DNA from: Oscillospiraceae bacterium
GTDB taxonomy: Bacteria > Bacillota > Clostridia > Oscillospirales > Oscillospiraceae
DNA: 64,000 nt
NCBI GenBank assembly: GCA_015068035.1
Contig: SVLI01000002.1
Coordinates: forward strand, 186,001-250,000
Direction of reading: 5' to 3'
Shown: one piece after another, positions 26,185 through 35,002 of the stretch
How positions within the stretch are numbered: the stretch's first letter is position 1
Layout of the letters: each line of letters opens with the position of its first letter
Translations under genes and position numbers: made by a program
The notes under the pieces: generated by a model
The model's input: only the letters and a program-made list of their open reading frames with translations
What the model was told of the DNA's origin: nothing
The model's database searches: none

Positions 26185-26768
26185 TTCGTTTCCCTCACAT
26201 AGCTAAGCATCTTTGCATAATCCTCCGGCGTGTCGGCATCAAGCAGAATTCCCGCGTCATCCGTCTCGACAAGCGTGAGCGTGCCGAGGGATTTCATCGC
26301 GCCCGCAAGGCCGCCCTCCCCCGTATAGGCGAGGATCTTCGGAATCAGGCCGGCGCGAATGGAGACCGGATGCCCCTTTTTCCCGCCGAAGGACGGACAG
26401 CACATGTCCTCCTCCCGCGCGAGCAGCAGCCGGACGCTTGCCTCAGAGAAAACCGGCGCATCCCCAGGCAGGATCAAAACACGATCCACCCTGTCCCGCA
26501 GCGCAGAGAGTCCGAGCTTGATGGAATCGAGCATCTGAGTTTCGGCATAATCGGGGTTATGCACCGTCTCCACGGGCAGATCGGCAAGATGCGCTGCAAT
26601 CTGCGCCGCACCGCGGCCCGTAACCACAACCAGCGGCTCCACGCCCACACGAAGCAGGGTGTTCACGCCGCGCCGGATCAGCGTTTCTCCGTCCAGATCA
26701 AGCAGGGGCTTGAATGCCCCCATCCGGGAGGACAGACCCGCCGCCGCGACCACTGCGCCAATACGCAT
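26166..26768 (-). CDS. MobA/MocA-like nucleotidyltransferase (DVU_1551-type)
   Basis: A 200-residue NTP-transferase. The nucleotide motif AAAGLSSRMGAFKPLL is that of MobA and MocA, which attach GMP or CMP to molybdopterin. ILPGDAPVF provides the metal-binding aspartate and HPVSI the later conserved segment. As the first gene of an operon for a molybdenum hydroxylase, it most likely makes the dinucleotide form of the cofactor (cytosine in Mop-type enzymes), but the specificity is inferred. A consensus-like promoter lies 36 bases upstream and AAGGAG precedes the ATG. Confidence 0.85.
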   Translation of the reverse strand: MRIGAVVAAAGLSSRMGAFKPLLDLDGETLIRRGVNTLLRVGVEPLVVVTGRGAAQIAAHLADLPVETVHNPDYAETQMLDSIKLGLSALRDRVDRVLILPGDAPVFSEASVRLLLAREEDMCCPSFGGKKGHPVSIRAGLIPKILAYTGEGGLAGAMKSLGTLTLVETDDAGILLDADTPEDYAKMLSYVRETKCARST

Positions 26769-26803
26769 TTCGCTTTCTCCTTAGCATACAATCATACAGA
26801 TTG

Positions 26804-26832
26804 ATACTATATCAAAATGCGCAAAAAATCAA
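26804..26832 (-). promoter_or_regulatory. Promoter of the molybdenum-hydroxylase operon
   Basis: -35 TTGATT (26827-26832), 17-base spacer, -10 TAGTAT (26804-26809). It is the only good promoter I see for the minus-strand genes from 26768 down to xdhC. Confidence 0.65.
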
Positions 26833-26875
26833 GCCCCGTCGCAATCTCTTTGCCGGAAATTCCCGGCAAAGAAGC

Positions 26876-26912
26876 CAAAAAGACAGGGCAAAAATTGCCC
26901 TGTCTTTTTTAT
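26876..26912. terminator. Terminator after the UroD-like gene
   Basis: AAAAAGACAGGGCA and its complement with a 5-base loop and T-run; it separates the glycyl radical block from the molybdo-operon. Confidence 0.85.
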
Positions 26913-26933
26913 ACATTTATTGGATTGACGAAC

Positions 26934-27968
26934 TCAGAACATGATCTGCCAGGGCAGACGGGTGGATTCCGAAGCCTTGATGCCGAACTGTTCCTCATTG
27001 AGCTTGTCGATGGCGCTGCTCAGAGACGCATACACGCCCGGATAGACGGAGCCGGGGCCACCCTGCGCAATGCAGGGGATGAAGGACTTGGTGCCGCACT
27101 CGCCGCACATCTTGCGCACGACGGCTTCGCAGTTCTCATCCGTCCAGCCCTCAAAGTCCACGGCGCGGTTTTCGATGCCGCCCATGAATGCGATCTTATC
27201 GCCGTACTTTTTGATCAGCTCCGGCAGATTGTTGGTGGCCATGCAGCCCTGCCAGACGTCGATGCCCATCTCGATCATGGAGGGCACAAGCGTTGCGGCG
27301 TAGCTGTCGGAATGGTGGATGATGAGCTCCACGCCGTGATCGTGGTAGTAGCCGTAAATCTGCTTGTAGGCATCCAGGAAGAAGTCATCAAACATGGCCG
27401 GGCTCATAAAGGTGCTGTCAATCCCGCCCCAGTCGTCATGGTGAAGGATGGCATCCGGATGCAGGTTGGCGCAGATCCCCTCCGCCAGCTCCATCTCCCA
27501 GTCGGTCAAATACTTGATCATGTCGTGCATCTCATCCTCATTGATGAGGTAATAGGTCAGCACGCGGGAGATCTCGCACAGGTTGTGGGACTGCTCAAAC
27601 AGGCCGGGCGCGATGAAAGCGGCCTTGTAAACCTGCTCGCCGTCCACGGCATCGTACTGCGCCTTGAACTGATCCCACATCTCCTGCGGGAACTTCAGCG
27701 GCGGCGCTTTGACAAAGTCTCTCCAGCGCTCGATGTCCTTGACAACGATCTTGTCCGGAGTATGGACGGGGAACGCGCCGGGCACATCCGCCGGGAAGGT
27801 GTTGGTGACGCCCCAGTTGTCCACAACGTTCTCCTGCCCGCGCATCGGGCGTTTGCGGGCGACCGCGGCGGGGTGCATCATGATATACACCGCCTCATAC
27901 TGGTTGACGAAGCGATCCGGGTTTCCGCCGCGGACGGCCTCTCTCATGTTCTGCTTGGGTGTTAACAT
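26934..27968 (-). CDS. Uroporphyrinogen decarboxylase-family protein (MtaA/methyltransferase-like)
   Basis: A TIM-barrel protein of 344 residues. Segments such as LHHDDWGGIDSTFMSP, ELIIHHSDSYAATLVPSMIE and FMGGIENRAV match the UroD/MtaA superfamily as used in methyl transfer rather than haem synthesis; the family often removes methyl groups from O- or N-methyl compounds through a corrinoid protein. No corrinoid protein or haem gene lies nearby. The start is ATG 27968, because GGAGG lies eight bases before it; ATG 27983 includes this ribosome site. It is the third gene after the glycyl radical enzyme and its activase. Confidence 0.75.
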   Translation of the reverse strand: MLTPKQNMREAVRGGNPDRFVNQYEAVYIMMHPAAVARKRPMRGQENVVDNWGVTNTFPADVPGAFPVHTPDKIVVKDIERWRDFVKAPPLKFPQEMWDQFKAQYDAVDGEQVYKAAFIAPGLFEQSHNLCEISRVLTYYLINEDEMHDMIKYLTDWEMELAEGICANLHPDAILHHDDWGGIDSTFMSPAMFDDFFLDAYKQIYGYYHDHGVELIIHHSDSYAATLVPSMIEMGIDVWQGCMATNNLPELIKKYGDKIAFMGGIENRAVDFEGWTDENCEAVVRKMCGECGTKSFIPCIAQGGPGSVYPGVYASLSSAIDKLNEEQFGIKASESTRLPWQIMF

Positions 27969-27991
27969 TGATTTTTCCTCCATTTCATGGG

Positions 27992-28016
27992 CGGGAACCG
28001 CATTTTTCGGTTCCCG
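27992..28016 (-). other. Intergenic hairpin before the UroD-like gene
   Basis: CGGGAACCG/CGGTTCCCG with a 7-base loop and no T-run, just upstream of the ribosome site. It may reduce or process the transcript between activase and UroD-like genes. Confidence 0.4.
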
Positions 28017-28085
28017 TTCCGGGATGATCTGTATGGCTCATTCGCCTTGCGGGGCAGCCCCGCCTCATTTCACGGGATCCCTGTT

Positions 28086-29051
28086 TCAGTGGATGATCGC
28101 CGGCAGTCCGTAGCTTACCATCAGCGCCCGATAGCGCTCCATCGTCTCGTCCGAAGGACTTTCCAAAGACATGGGGATGGGATCGTACATCTGCATCCGC
28201 TCGTATTTGGCAGAGCCGAAGTGGTGGAAGGGCAGAAGCTGCACAACCGTCACAGCCTCGCCAAGCTCCACGCAGAACTCCGCCACGCGGCGGATATTCT
28301 CCTCCGAATCGTTGTAGGTGGGGATCACCGGCACGCGAACCTGCATTTTGCCGCCGCTGCGCGCAATATAGCGCGCGTTCTCGTGGATCAGCTCATTGGG
28401 CACGCCCGTGATGCGCTCGTGCTCCGCGCTGTCCATATGCTTGAGGTCGTACAAAAACAGGTCGGTGTAAGGCATCACGCGCCGGATCGCCTCCTGCGGC
28501 ACAAAGCCCGTGGTGTCCACGGCGGTGTGAACCCCCTCGCCGTGCACGACCTTCAGCAGCGCCTCGGTGAAGTCAATCTGACTCAGCGGCTCGCCGCCGG
28601 AGACCGTCACGCCGCCGTCGGAGCCGGAGAAATAGGCATAGTCCGCGCGGAGGATATCCGCCACCTCGTCAACCGTGTAGTCCTTTCCGCAGAGGCTCAG
28701 CGCCTCGGGGAAGCACACCTGCGTACAGGCTGCGCACTGCAGGCAGCGATCCCGATGCCAGACGGCTTTATGCAGCACGGATTTGTCTGCGGGGTTCACT
28801 TCCTCTTTTCCCTGCTCGACCGCCTGTGCCGGGCAGACGCGCAGGCACTCCCCGCACAGCTCCGTGCCGATGCAGCGCGTGGCCGTGTAGCTCATCTGCG
28901 TAAGGAAGGACTGGGACTCCGGGCTGTGGCACCAGGGGCAGTGCAGCGGGCATCCCTTGAGGAACACCGTTGTGCGGATGCCCGGGCCATCGTGCACGGA
29001 AAATCCCTGAATATCATAGATCTTGCCTTTGATCTGGCTTTGTTCGCTCAT
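28086..29051 (-). CDS. Glycyl radical enzyme activase
   Basis: The protein (321 residues) is a radical SAM enzyme that makes the glycyl radical on its partner. The opening IQGFSVHDGPGIRTTVFLKG and C34-x3-C38-x2-C41 (CPLHCPWC) are diagnostic. An inserted double ferredoxin-like region (CGECLRVCP and CLQCAACTQVC) distinguishes it from the PflA activase and is typical of dehydratase and decarboxylase systems. VTVSGGEPLSQ is the SAM motif. It lies 23 bases after the glycyl radical enzyme gene, so the pair is clearly matched. Confidence 0.92.
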   Translation of the reverse strand: MSEQSQIKGKIYDIQGFSVHDGPGIRTTVFLKGCPLHCPWCHSPESQSFLTQMSYTATRCIGTELCGECLRVCPAQAVEQGKEEVNPADKSVLHKAVWHRDRCLQCAACTQVCFPEALSLCGKDYTVDEVADILRADYAYFSGSDGGVTVSGGEPLSQIDFTEALLKVVHGEGVHTAVDTTGFVPQEAIRRVMPYTDLFLYDLKHMDSAEHERITGVPNELIHENARYIARSGGKMQVRVPVIPTYNDSEENIRRVAEFCVELGEAVTVVQLLPFHHFGSAKYERMQMYDPIPMSLESPSDETMERYRALMVSYGLPAIIH

Positions 29052-29074
29052 ATCGCGTCAGCCTTTCGAATGAA

Positions 29075-31525
29075 TTAAATGCGGTTCTCGTTGCGGGCGA
29101 TGATGTCATTCTGCAGGTCACGGCCGAGCTCCACGAAATAGGCGGAGTAGCCCGCGATGCGGACGACCAGATCGCGGTACTGTTCCGGATCGGCCTGCGC
29201 CGCGCGCAGCGTGTCGGTGTCCACAACGTTGTACTGCACTTCCATGCCGCCGTTGGCGAAGTATGCCTTGGTCATATCGCGCAGCTTGGCGATGCCCTCA
29301 TCGTTGCTCAGAACGGACGGATGCATACGCAGGTTCAGCGCAATACCGCCGAGGAACTTCGTGTGATCGTAGCAGTTGGAGCTGTTGAAGACCTGAATGG
29401 GGCCCTTCTTGTCGCGGCTCTGCGCGGGAGAGGCAGCGTCCGCAATCGCATCCGGATACTTGCGCCCGTCGGGCGTGGCCCATGTGTAATGTCCCTGCAC
29501 GATATGGTCGGCAGAGCCGTAAAGACCGGCCTTATAGACCTTGGAGCGGGTGCTGTAAAGCTGCTTGCAGATTCTGTAGTACATATCCACGCACCACGCC
29601 ATCTCCTCATCCACATAGGGATCGTTGTTGCCGAAGTGCGGCACTTCCTTGAGGATGCGCTGGCGGAGCAGCTCATGCCCCTCCCAGTTGGCCATGTAGG
29701 CATCATACAGCTCACGCGTGGTGCAGATCTTCTTGTCAAAGCACATGTACTTGATGGTGGCCAGGGAGTCTGCCAGCGTGGCAAGGCCCGTGGCCGTGCC
29801 GCCGAAGGAGTTATACTTCGCGCCGCCCGCAGTGCAGTCCTTACCGCTTTCCATGCAGCCCTCGATGGACATGGACAGCAGCGGTTCCGGAGCGAAGAAG
29901 GGTCCGAGAGACTCGGCATAGTTGTTGATGGAGATGTACAGGCGCATCAGATAGGTGCCCATCTTCTCCACCGCGGCACGCACTTCCTCGATGGAGTTCA
30001 TCTCATAGAGATAGCCGGTGTGCATGCTGGCCTGAACGCCGTTGAGCGGGTTGAGGCCGTCGTTCATCGCCATATCGAAGATCGCCGCCCAGTAGAGCGT
30101 GGCGTGCGGCGGATAGGCGCCGTTGGGCATCGGATAGTCGTTGCCGCTGCCGACGATCTCCTGGCAGCCGATGCAGCCGTAGTTACGGGCATCCTCCAGG
30201 CTGTAGCCCACCTCGTTCATCATGCAGGGGATGACCACATCGTCGTTGTAATACAGCGGCAGGCCGCCCACCATCTTGGAAGTTGCAATGGCGCATTCCC
30301 ACAGCTTGTCGGGCGTGCCCTTATGGGTGCGGAAAACCAGCGTCGGGTCGTGCATCTTCAGGCGGCCCACCGTTTCAAACACCATGTAGGTAACCGGGTT
30401 GGAGGCATCCTCGCCCGTGATCGGATCGACACCGCCGATGGTGGTGTTCTGATAGGTGTTGCCAACGCCGGTGACGTCCACCAGCTTGGGCATGCCCGCG
30501 CCATAATAGCAGTTGAGCTTCAGGAAGAACGCGTCCACGAGCTCCTGCGCCTGCTCCATGGTGAGCTTGCCCTCTTCCAGATCTTTCTTCAGGTAGGGCC
30601 AGGTGTACTGGTCGAAACGGCCGATGGCGGGGCCGGGAATCTTTTCAAAGATCTGCAGCAGCACCTGATAGAGCATAACGCCCTGCAGCGCCTCCCAGAA
30701 ATCGCGGGCCGGATTCTCGGCGAGCCATGCAAGGCCGCCCGCCATCTTCTCCAGCTCGGCCTTGCGCGCCGGCTCGGTGCAGGCAGCAGCCATTTCTTCG
30801 CACTTCGCCGCATAGCGTCTGGCCAGCAGGGACGCACCGTCACAGGTGATGACGACTGCGGTATAGAACATGTACTTGTTCACATCGTCGCCCATCAGGT
30901 TGCCGCGATGCTCGTCAATCCAATCCTGCGCCTGCTTGCGGATGGCACCGTAGCCCATGTTGATGATCTTCGGATAGCCGCAGATGATGTGGCCCGCCGG
31001 CAGACCGAACAGGCTCATGCCGCCCTTGGGAACATACTGGCTGATTTCCAGCGCAGCCAGCTCCTCATAGCCCTCCGGCTTCCAGGCGTCGATCATCGTG
31101 CCCATCTTGCGCTCTTTCCAGTAGGGCATGATGGAGCTGAGGTACTCATGATCTTCCTTGCTGATGCAGTATTTGATGCCATCGGCGGGGGGATTGTAAT
31201 AAATGCCGTCACGCAGTTCCCAACCCCGGTTGACAACGTCATCCACAACCCAGTCCGTGTTGCCCCACTCGGGGAAGCCGGGGCTGCTGAAGAAATGGGG
31301 ACCCTTGTTGCCCACGATGAGCTCCGTGTCCTCCACCAGAATGGTCATCTGCTCGCACAGGTCATAAAGCAGGCGTGCACGCTTGATCATGGGAGGAACA
31401 TGCTCGTTTTTCTTGTTGCTTTCCGTGACGATCCGCGCACGCTCGGAGTCGTAACGCACGATTCGCTCGCGGATAATCTCGCGCATACGCAGGATGCGCT
31501 CAGTTGCCGGGCTGAACTGATACAT
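29075..31525 (-). CDS. Glycyl radical enzyme of unknown substrate
   Basis: This oxygen-sensitive cytoplasmic enzyme (816 residues) belongs to the PFL/dehydratase/decarboxylase family. The catalytic cysteine and glutamate are C454 and E456 in GCIGCQEIVG; the usual form is GCVEP, so the proline is missing and Q replaces the hydrophobic residue. The glycyl radical site is RIAGYSAYF, with G792. Length and the C-terminal sequence resemble the diol dehydratase/choline-lyase/hydroxyproline group, but the altered active-site loop argues against simply assigning one of these. It has a consensus promoter and is followed by its activase and a UroD-like gene. Confidence 0.9.
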   Translation of the reverse strand: MYQFSPATERILRMREIIRERIVRYDSERARIVTESNKKNEHVPPMIKRARLLYDLCEQMTILVEDTELIVGNKGPHFFSSPGFPEWGNTDWVVDDVVNRGWELRDGIYYNPPADGIKYCISKEDHEYLSSIMPYWKERKMGTMIDAWKPEGYEELAALEISQYVPKGGMSLFGLPAGHIICGYPKIINMGYGAIRKQAQDWIDEHRGNLMGDDVNKYMFYTAVVITCDGASLLARRYAAKCEEMAAACTEPARKAELEKMAGGLAWLAENPARDFWEALQGVMLYQVLLQIFEKIPGPAIGRFDQYTWPYLKKDLEEGKLTMEQAQELVDAFFLKLNCYYGAGMPKLVDVTGVGNTYQNTTIGGVDPITGEDASNPVTYMVFETVGRLKMHDPTLVFRTHKGTPDKLWECAIATSKMVGGLPLYYNDDVVIPCMMNEVGYSLEDARNYGCIGCQEIVGSGNDYPMPNGAYPPHATLYWAAIFDMAMNDGLNPLNGVQASMHTGYLYEMNSIEEVRAAVEKMGTYLMRLYISINNYAESLGPFFAPEPLLSMSIEGCMESGKDCTAGGAKYNSFGGTATGLATLADSLATIKYMCFDKKICTTRELYDAYMANWEGHELLRQRILKEVPHFGNNDPYVDEEMAWCVDMYYRICKQLYSTRSKVYKAGLYGSADHIVQGHYTWATPDGRKYPDAIADAASPAQSRDKKGPIQVFNSSNCYDHTKFLGGIALNLRMHPSVLSNDEGIAKLRDMTKAYFANGGMEVQYNVVDTDTLRAAQADPEQYRDLVVRIAGYSAYFVELGRDLQNDIIARNENRI

Positions 31526-31628
31526 ACAGATTGCTCCTTTTAGTTTATTTTATAAAAATCAATCTACTTTTTCCGCGGAAGCATACGGCCTCAGTTTAAG
31601 AAAAAACCGCATCTTATTCCATCTATAT

Positions 31629-31657
31629 ATTTTACGACAAACGAAAAACCGTGTCAA
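31629..31657 (-). promoter_or_regulatory. Promoter of the glycyl radical enzyme operon
   Basis: Consensus -35 TTGACA (31652-31657), 17-base spacer, -10 TAAAAT (31629-31634). It is divergent from the esterase promoter about 76 bases away. Confidence 0.75.
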
Positions 31658-31732
31658 CAATCGCTTTTCATATTCCGGCAATTGCTTTGCTCCGAAAAAT
31701 GCTTTTGTCCGCCACGAAAACGAACAAAACAG

Positions 31733-31761
31733 TTGATTTGCAGCGGGAATGAAAGTAAAAT
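31733..31761 (+). promoter_or_regulatory. Promoter of the carboxylesterase pair
   Basis: -35 TTGATT (31733-31738), 17-base spacer, -10 TAAAAT (31756-31761). The divergent arrangement suggests joint control with the glycyl radical operon. Confidence 0.65.
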
Positions 31762-31802
31762 AAGATCACAAGTATAGTAACCGGTGGAGGTGCTTTAGAC
31801 AA

Positions 31803-33344
31803 ATGCTTCGAGTGACAAAAACAGAGACCGGCATGGTCAGGGGTTTCCCGGGAACGGATGCACGCATCACGGTGTTCAAGGGCATTCCCTTTGCCGCCGA
31901 TCCCTCCGGGGAAAACCGCTGGCGTGCCCCGCAGCCCGCTGCAAGCTGGGAGGGCGTGCGCGATTGCTATGACTTCGCGCCGATCACCATGCAGGGCATT
32001 CCCGGCGCGAATCCCGACGCCTTTTATTCAAAGGAATGGCATGTTGACCCCGAAATCCCCATGGCGGAGGACGGCAGTCTGGCCGTGAACATCTGGACGC
32101 CGGCAAAGTCCGCGGACGAGAAGCTGCCCGTCATGGTGTGGATTTTCGGCGGCGGTCTGCAGGAAGGCTATTGCTGCGAAATGGAGTTTAACGGCGAGCG
32201 CATCGCGCACCGCGGCGTTGTGCTGGTGACGGTTGCATACCGCCTCAACGTCTTCGGCTTCCTCGCGCATCCCGAGCTGACAGCCGAGGCGCCCGACGCG
32301 CCCTGCAACTTCGGCTTCCTCGATCAGAAAGCGGCCATCGAATGGGTCGGCCGCAATATTGCCAACTTCGGCGGCGATCCCGACAACATCACAATCTTCG
32401 GCCAGTCCTCCGGCGGCGTGAGCGTCTTTACGCAGATGTGCTCCGAGCAGACGAAGGGCCTGTTCCACAAGGCCATTGTGATGTCCGCTGCCGGCGGCAG
32501 CGTGCTGCCCGCATATCCCAAGACGGCTTTTAACCACAATCTGGAGCTGAAAGAGGCCGAGGAACTCGGCGTGCGCTTCTTCCGGGAATACCTCGGCGTG
32601 GAGACGCTGGCCGAGGCCCGCGCGCTGCCCGCGGAATTTGTCCGCGACAAGGCGCTTGAGGTACGCGGCTGGTTCTCCAGCGTTGTCGACCACAAGTTCC
32701 TCACCAAGGAGATTGAGGCCTATCTGCTCGCAAACGAAGTGCACGATGTGCCGCTGATGGTCGGCTGGACGGGTGACGAGATGCTGCTCGGCCCGCAGGA
32801 GAACACGGCGGAGGCTCTGGAAGAATACGCGAAAAGCCGCATGTTCGACAAGGCGGAGGAATACACCGCGCTGGTCAAGCAGATTGCCGGCGAAGGCGGA
32901 GACTTCGTCAAAGCCGCTGTGGTCAATCCCAATGAAACCGCTGCGCGGAATGTGGCGGGAATTTTCAACGAGCAGGGCCGCAAGGTCTACATCTACAACT
33001 TCGACCCCGAAATTCCGGGTGACAACGCCGGCGCGTTCCATTCCTGCGACCTCTGGTTCTGCTTTGAGACGCTGATGAAATGCTGGCGCCCCTTTGACGG
33101 GCATCACTACGATCTTGCGCGGAAGATGTGCAACTACTGGACGAACTTTGCCAAAAACGGTGATCCCAACGGTTTGGATGCCGACGGCACAGCCATGCCG
33201 ACATGGGAGGCATACACGCCCGAAAATCCGCGCTGCATGGAATTCTTCGACACGATCTCCATGCAGAGACAGCCGCTGAGCCCCATCGCCGAGTACATCA
33301 TCAAAACCAACCGTGAAGCATACAGGGAAATGTATCAAAAATAA
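31803..33344 (+). CDS. Type-B carboxylesterase (first tandem copy)
   Basis: An alpha/beta-hydrolase of 513 residues. It shows the early signature GIPFA and RAPQPAASWEG, the oxyanion motif WIFGGGLQEG and the nucleophile S202 in FGQSSGGVS. A conserved histidine lies in the NAGAFHSCDLWF region. There is no signal peptide, so it acts in the cytoplasm on imported esters. In the usual DCLYLNVWTP segment it has GSLAVNIWTP. It is about two-thirds identical to the following gene, with matching indels, so the two arose by tandem duplication. The ester substrate is unknown. Confidence 0.88.
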   Translation: MLRVTKTETGMVRGFPGTDARITVFKGIPFAADPSGENRWRAPQPAASWEGVRDCYDFAPITMQGIPGANPDAFYSKEWHVDPEIPMAEDGSLAVNIWTPAKSADEKLPVMVWIFGGGLQEGYCCEMEFNGERIAHRGVVLVTVAYRLNVFGFLAHPELTAEAPDAPCNFGFLDQKAAIEWVGRNIANFGGDPDNITIFGQSSGGVSVFTQMCSEQTKGLFHKAIVMSAAGGSVLPAYPKTAFNHNLELKEAEELGVRFFREYLGVETLAEARALPAEFVRDKALEVRGWFSSVVDHKFLTKEIEAYLLANEVHDVPLMVGWTGDEMLLGPQENTAEALEEYAKSRMFDKAEEYTALVKQIAGEGGDFVKAAVVNPNETAARNVAGIFNEQGRKVYIYNFDPEIPGDNAGAFHSCDLWFCFETLMKCWRPFDGHHYDLARKMCNYWTNFAKNGDPNGLDADGTAMPTWEAYTPENPRCMEFFDTISMQRQPLSPIAEYIIKTNREAYREMYQK

Positions 33345-33357
33345 GGAGGACGCAAAC

Positions 33358-34863
33358 ATGTTAAGACAAACCGTAACCGAAAACGGCGCCGTTCGCGGTT
33401 TCCCGGGAACCGACGCGCGCATCACCGTCTACAAGGGCATCCCCTTTGCCGCCCCGCCCGTGGGCGAAAACCGCTGGAAAGCGCCGCAGCCCGCCGAAAA
33501 CTGGGAGGGCGTGCGCGAGTGCTATGAATTTGGCCCGATCACGATGCAGGCCGTGCCCGGCATCAATCCCGACGCTTTCTATGCCAAGGAATGGCACGTT
33601 GATCCCGAAGTCCCCATGAGCGAGGACGGCCTTTACCTCAACGTCTGGACACCTGCCAAGCGCACGGACGAAAAGCTGCCCGTTATGGTGTGGTTCTTCG
33701 GCGGCGGCTTCCGCGAGGGCTACGCCTGGGAGATGGAGTTTGACGGCGAGCGCATTGCGCACCGTGGCGTCATTCTGGTTTCCGTGGCCTATCGCGTCAA
33801 TGTTTTCGGCTTCCTGGCCCATCCGGAGCTCACGGCCGAGGCGCCCGACGCCCCCTGCAACTTCGGCATGCTTGACCAGCTCGCCGGCCTGAAATGGGTG
33901 GAGCGCAACATCGCAAACTTCGGCGGCGACCCCGGCAACATCACCATCTTCGGCCAGTCCGCCGGCGGCGGCAGCGTGTGGAATCACCTGGCCTCTCCCC
34001 TTTCCAGAGGTCATTTCCAGAAGGCGATCGTGGAGTCCGCGGGCGGCTGCGCCATCAAGTATCCCGAAAGCCGCAGAATGGCGCTTGACATGAAGGACGC
34101 GGAGGCGCGCGGCGCGAAGTTCCTGGAGGAGTGGCTCGGCGTGAAGACCATTGCCGAAGCGCGCAAGCTCGATGCGAAGTTCATCGAGGAGCAGTGCCTC
34201 GCTTCCGGCATCATGTTCACCCCCTATGTCGACGGCAAGTTCCTGGTCGCGCCCCATGACGACTGCGTCAAGAACAATATGCTCGCCCCCGTCCCGCTTA
34301 TGACGGGCAACACAACGGATGAGTTCATCGTGATGCCGCCCTCCGATGACGAGGCCGATGTCAAGGCCTGGGTCGAGAAGAACTTCGGCGACAAGGCGGA
34401 GGAATATCTCACCATCTGCAAGGAAGAGGCGGAGGCCAAGGGCATCAGCCTGCAGAAGGCCTGCAGCGTCGGCGGTTTTGAATATGGTGCGCGCGTCGCG
34501 CTGGGCTATCTCGCCGAGCAGGGCAGAGATCTGCACTACTACGTCTTCGGGCCGACGATCCCGGGCGACAACGCGGGCGCGTTCCACTCCAGCGACCTCT
34601 GGTTTGAGTTTGAAACGCTCATGAAGAGCTGGCGTCCCTTTGACGGACATCATTTCGATCTCGCGCGGAAGATGTGCAACTACTGGACGAACTTCGCCAA
34701 GACCGGCGATCCCAACGGCCTGGATGCCGACGGCACACCCATGCCGACCTGGGAGCCCTACACCACGGAGAGCAAGTTCCCGATCTTCTTCGGCGATGAA
34801 ATCTCCATGAAGAGCGAGGCGCCGAGCAAAAAGGAAGCGTTCCTGCTCGAGATCAACAAGTAA
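33358..34863 (+). CDS. Type-B carboxylesterase (second tandem copy)
   Basis: The protein (501 residues) is homologous along its length to the upstream esterase. The oxyanion motif is WFFGGGFREG, the nucleophile S201 is in FGQSAGGGS, and NAGAFHSSDLWFEF carries the conserved histidine. GLYLNVWTP is closer to the family consensus than in the first copy. The mid-region (about 205-330) differs most between the two, which suggests different substrate pockets. The start is ATG 33358, after AAGGAGG and 13 bases beyond the preceding stop. It is cytoplasmic and cotranscribed with its paralogue. Confidence 0.88.
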   Translation: MLRQTVTENGAVRGFPGTDARITVYKGIPFAAPPVGENRWKAPQPAENWEGVRECYEFGPITMQAVPGINPDAFYAKEWHVDPEVPMSEDGLYLNVWTPAKRTDEKLPVMVWFFGGGFREGYAWEMEFDGERIAHRGVILVSVAYRVNVFGFLAHPELTAEAPDAPCNFGMLDQLAGLKWVERNIANFGGDPGNITIFGQSAGGGSVWNHLASPLSRGHFQKAIVESAGGCAIKYPESRRMALDMKDAEARGAKFLEEWLGVKTIAEARKLDAKFIEEQCLASGIMFTPYVDGKFLVAPHDDCVKNNMLAPVPLMTGNTTDEFIVMPPSDDEADVKAWVEKNFGDKAEEYLTICKEEAEAKGISLQKACSVGGFEYGARVALGYLAEQGRDLHYYVFGPTIPGDNAGAFHSSDLWFEFETLMKSWRPFDGHHFDLARKMCNYWTNFAKTGDPNGLDADGTPMPTWEPYTTESKFPIFFGDEISMKSEAPSKKEAFLLEINK

Positions 34864-34883
34864 AACAGCATAACGGATATAAA

Positions 34884-34926
34884 AAACCAGCTCCGGGCGG
34901 AAATCCTCCCGGAGCTGGTTTATTTT
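34884..34926. terminator. Bidirectional terminator between the esterases and the arabinofuranosidase
   Basis: Stem AAACCAGCTCCGGG and its complement, 10-base loop, flanked by A and T runs; the two transcription units converge here. Confidence 0.85.
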
Positions 34927-35002
34927 GAAGATTGCATGCCGTACCGCCGTCAGACATCTGTGCTGTTTTTCGCCGTCAGGCGGCTGCGCTGTTTCCTTTT
35001 TC

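Noticed and set aside
26934..27968. Haem-pathway uroporphyrinogen decarboxylase
   Set aside because: The sequence and the neighbours fit the MtaA-like methyltransfer branch; no haem genes are nearby.
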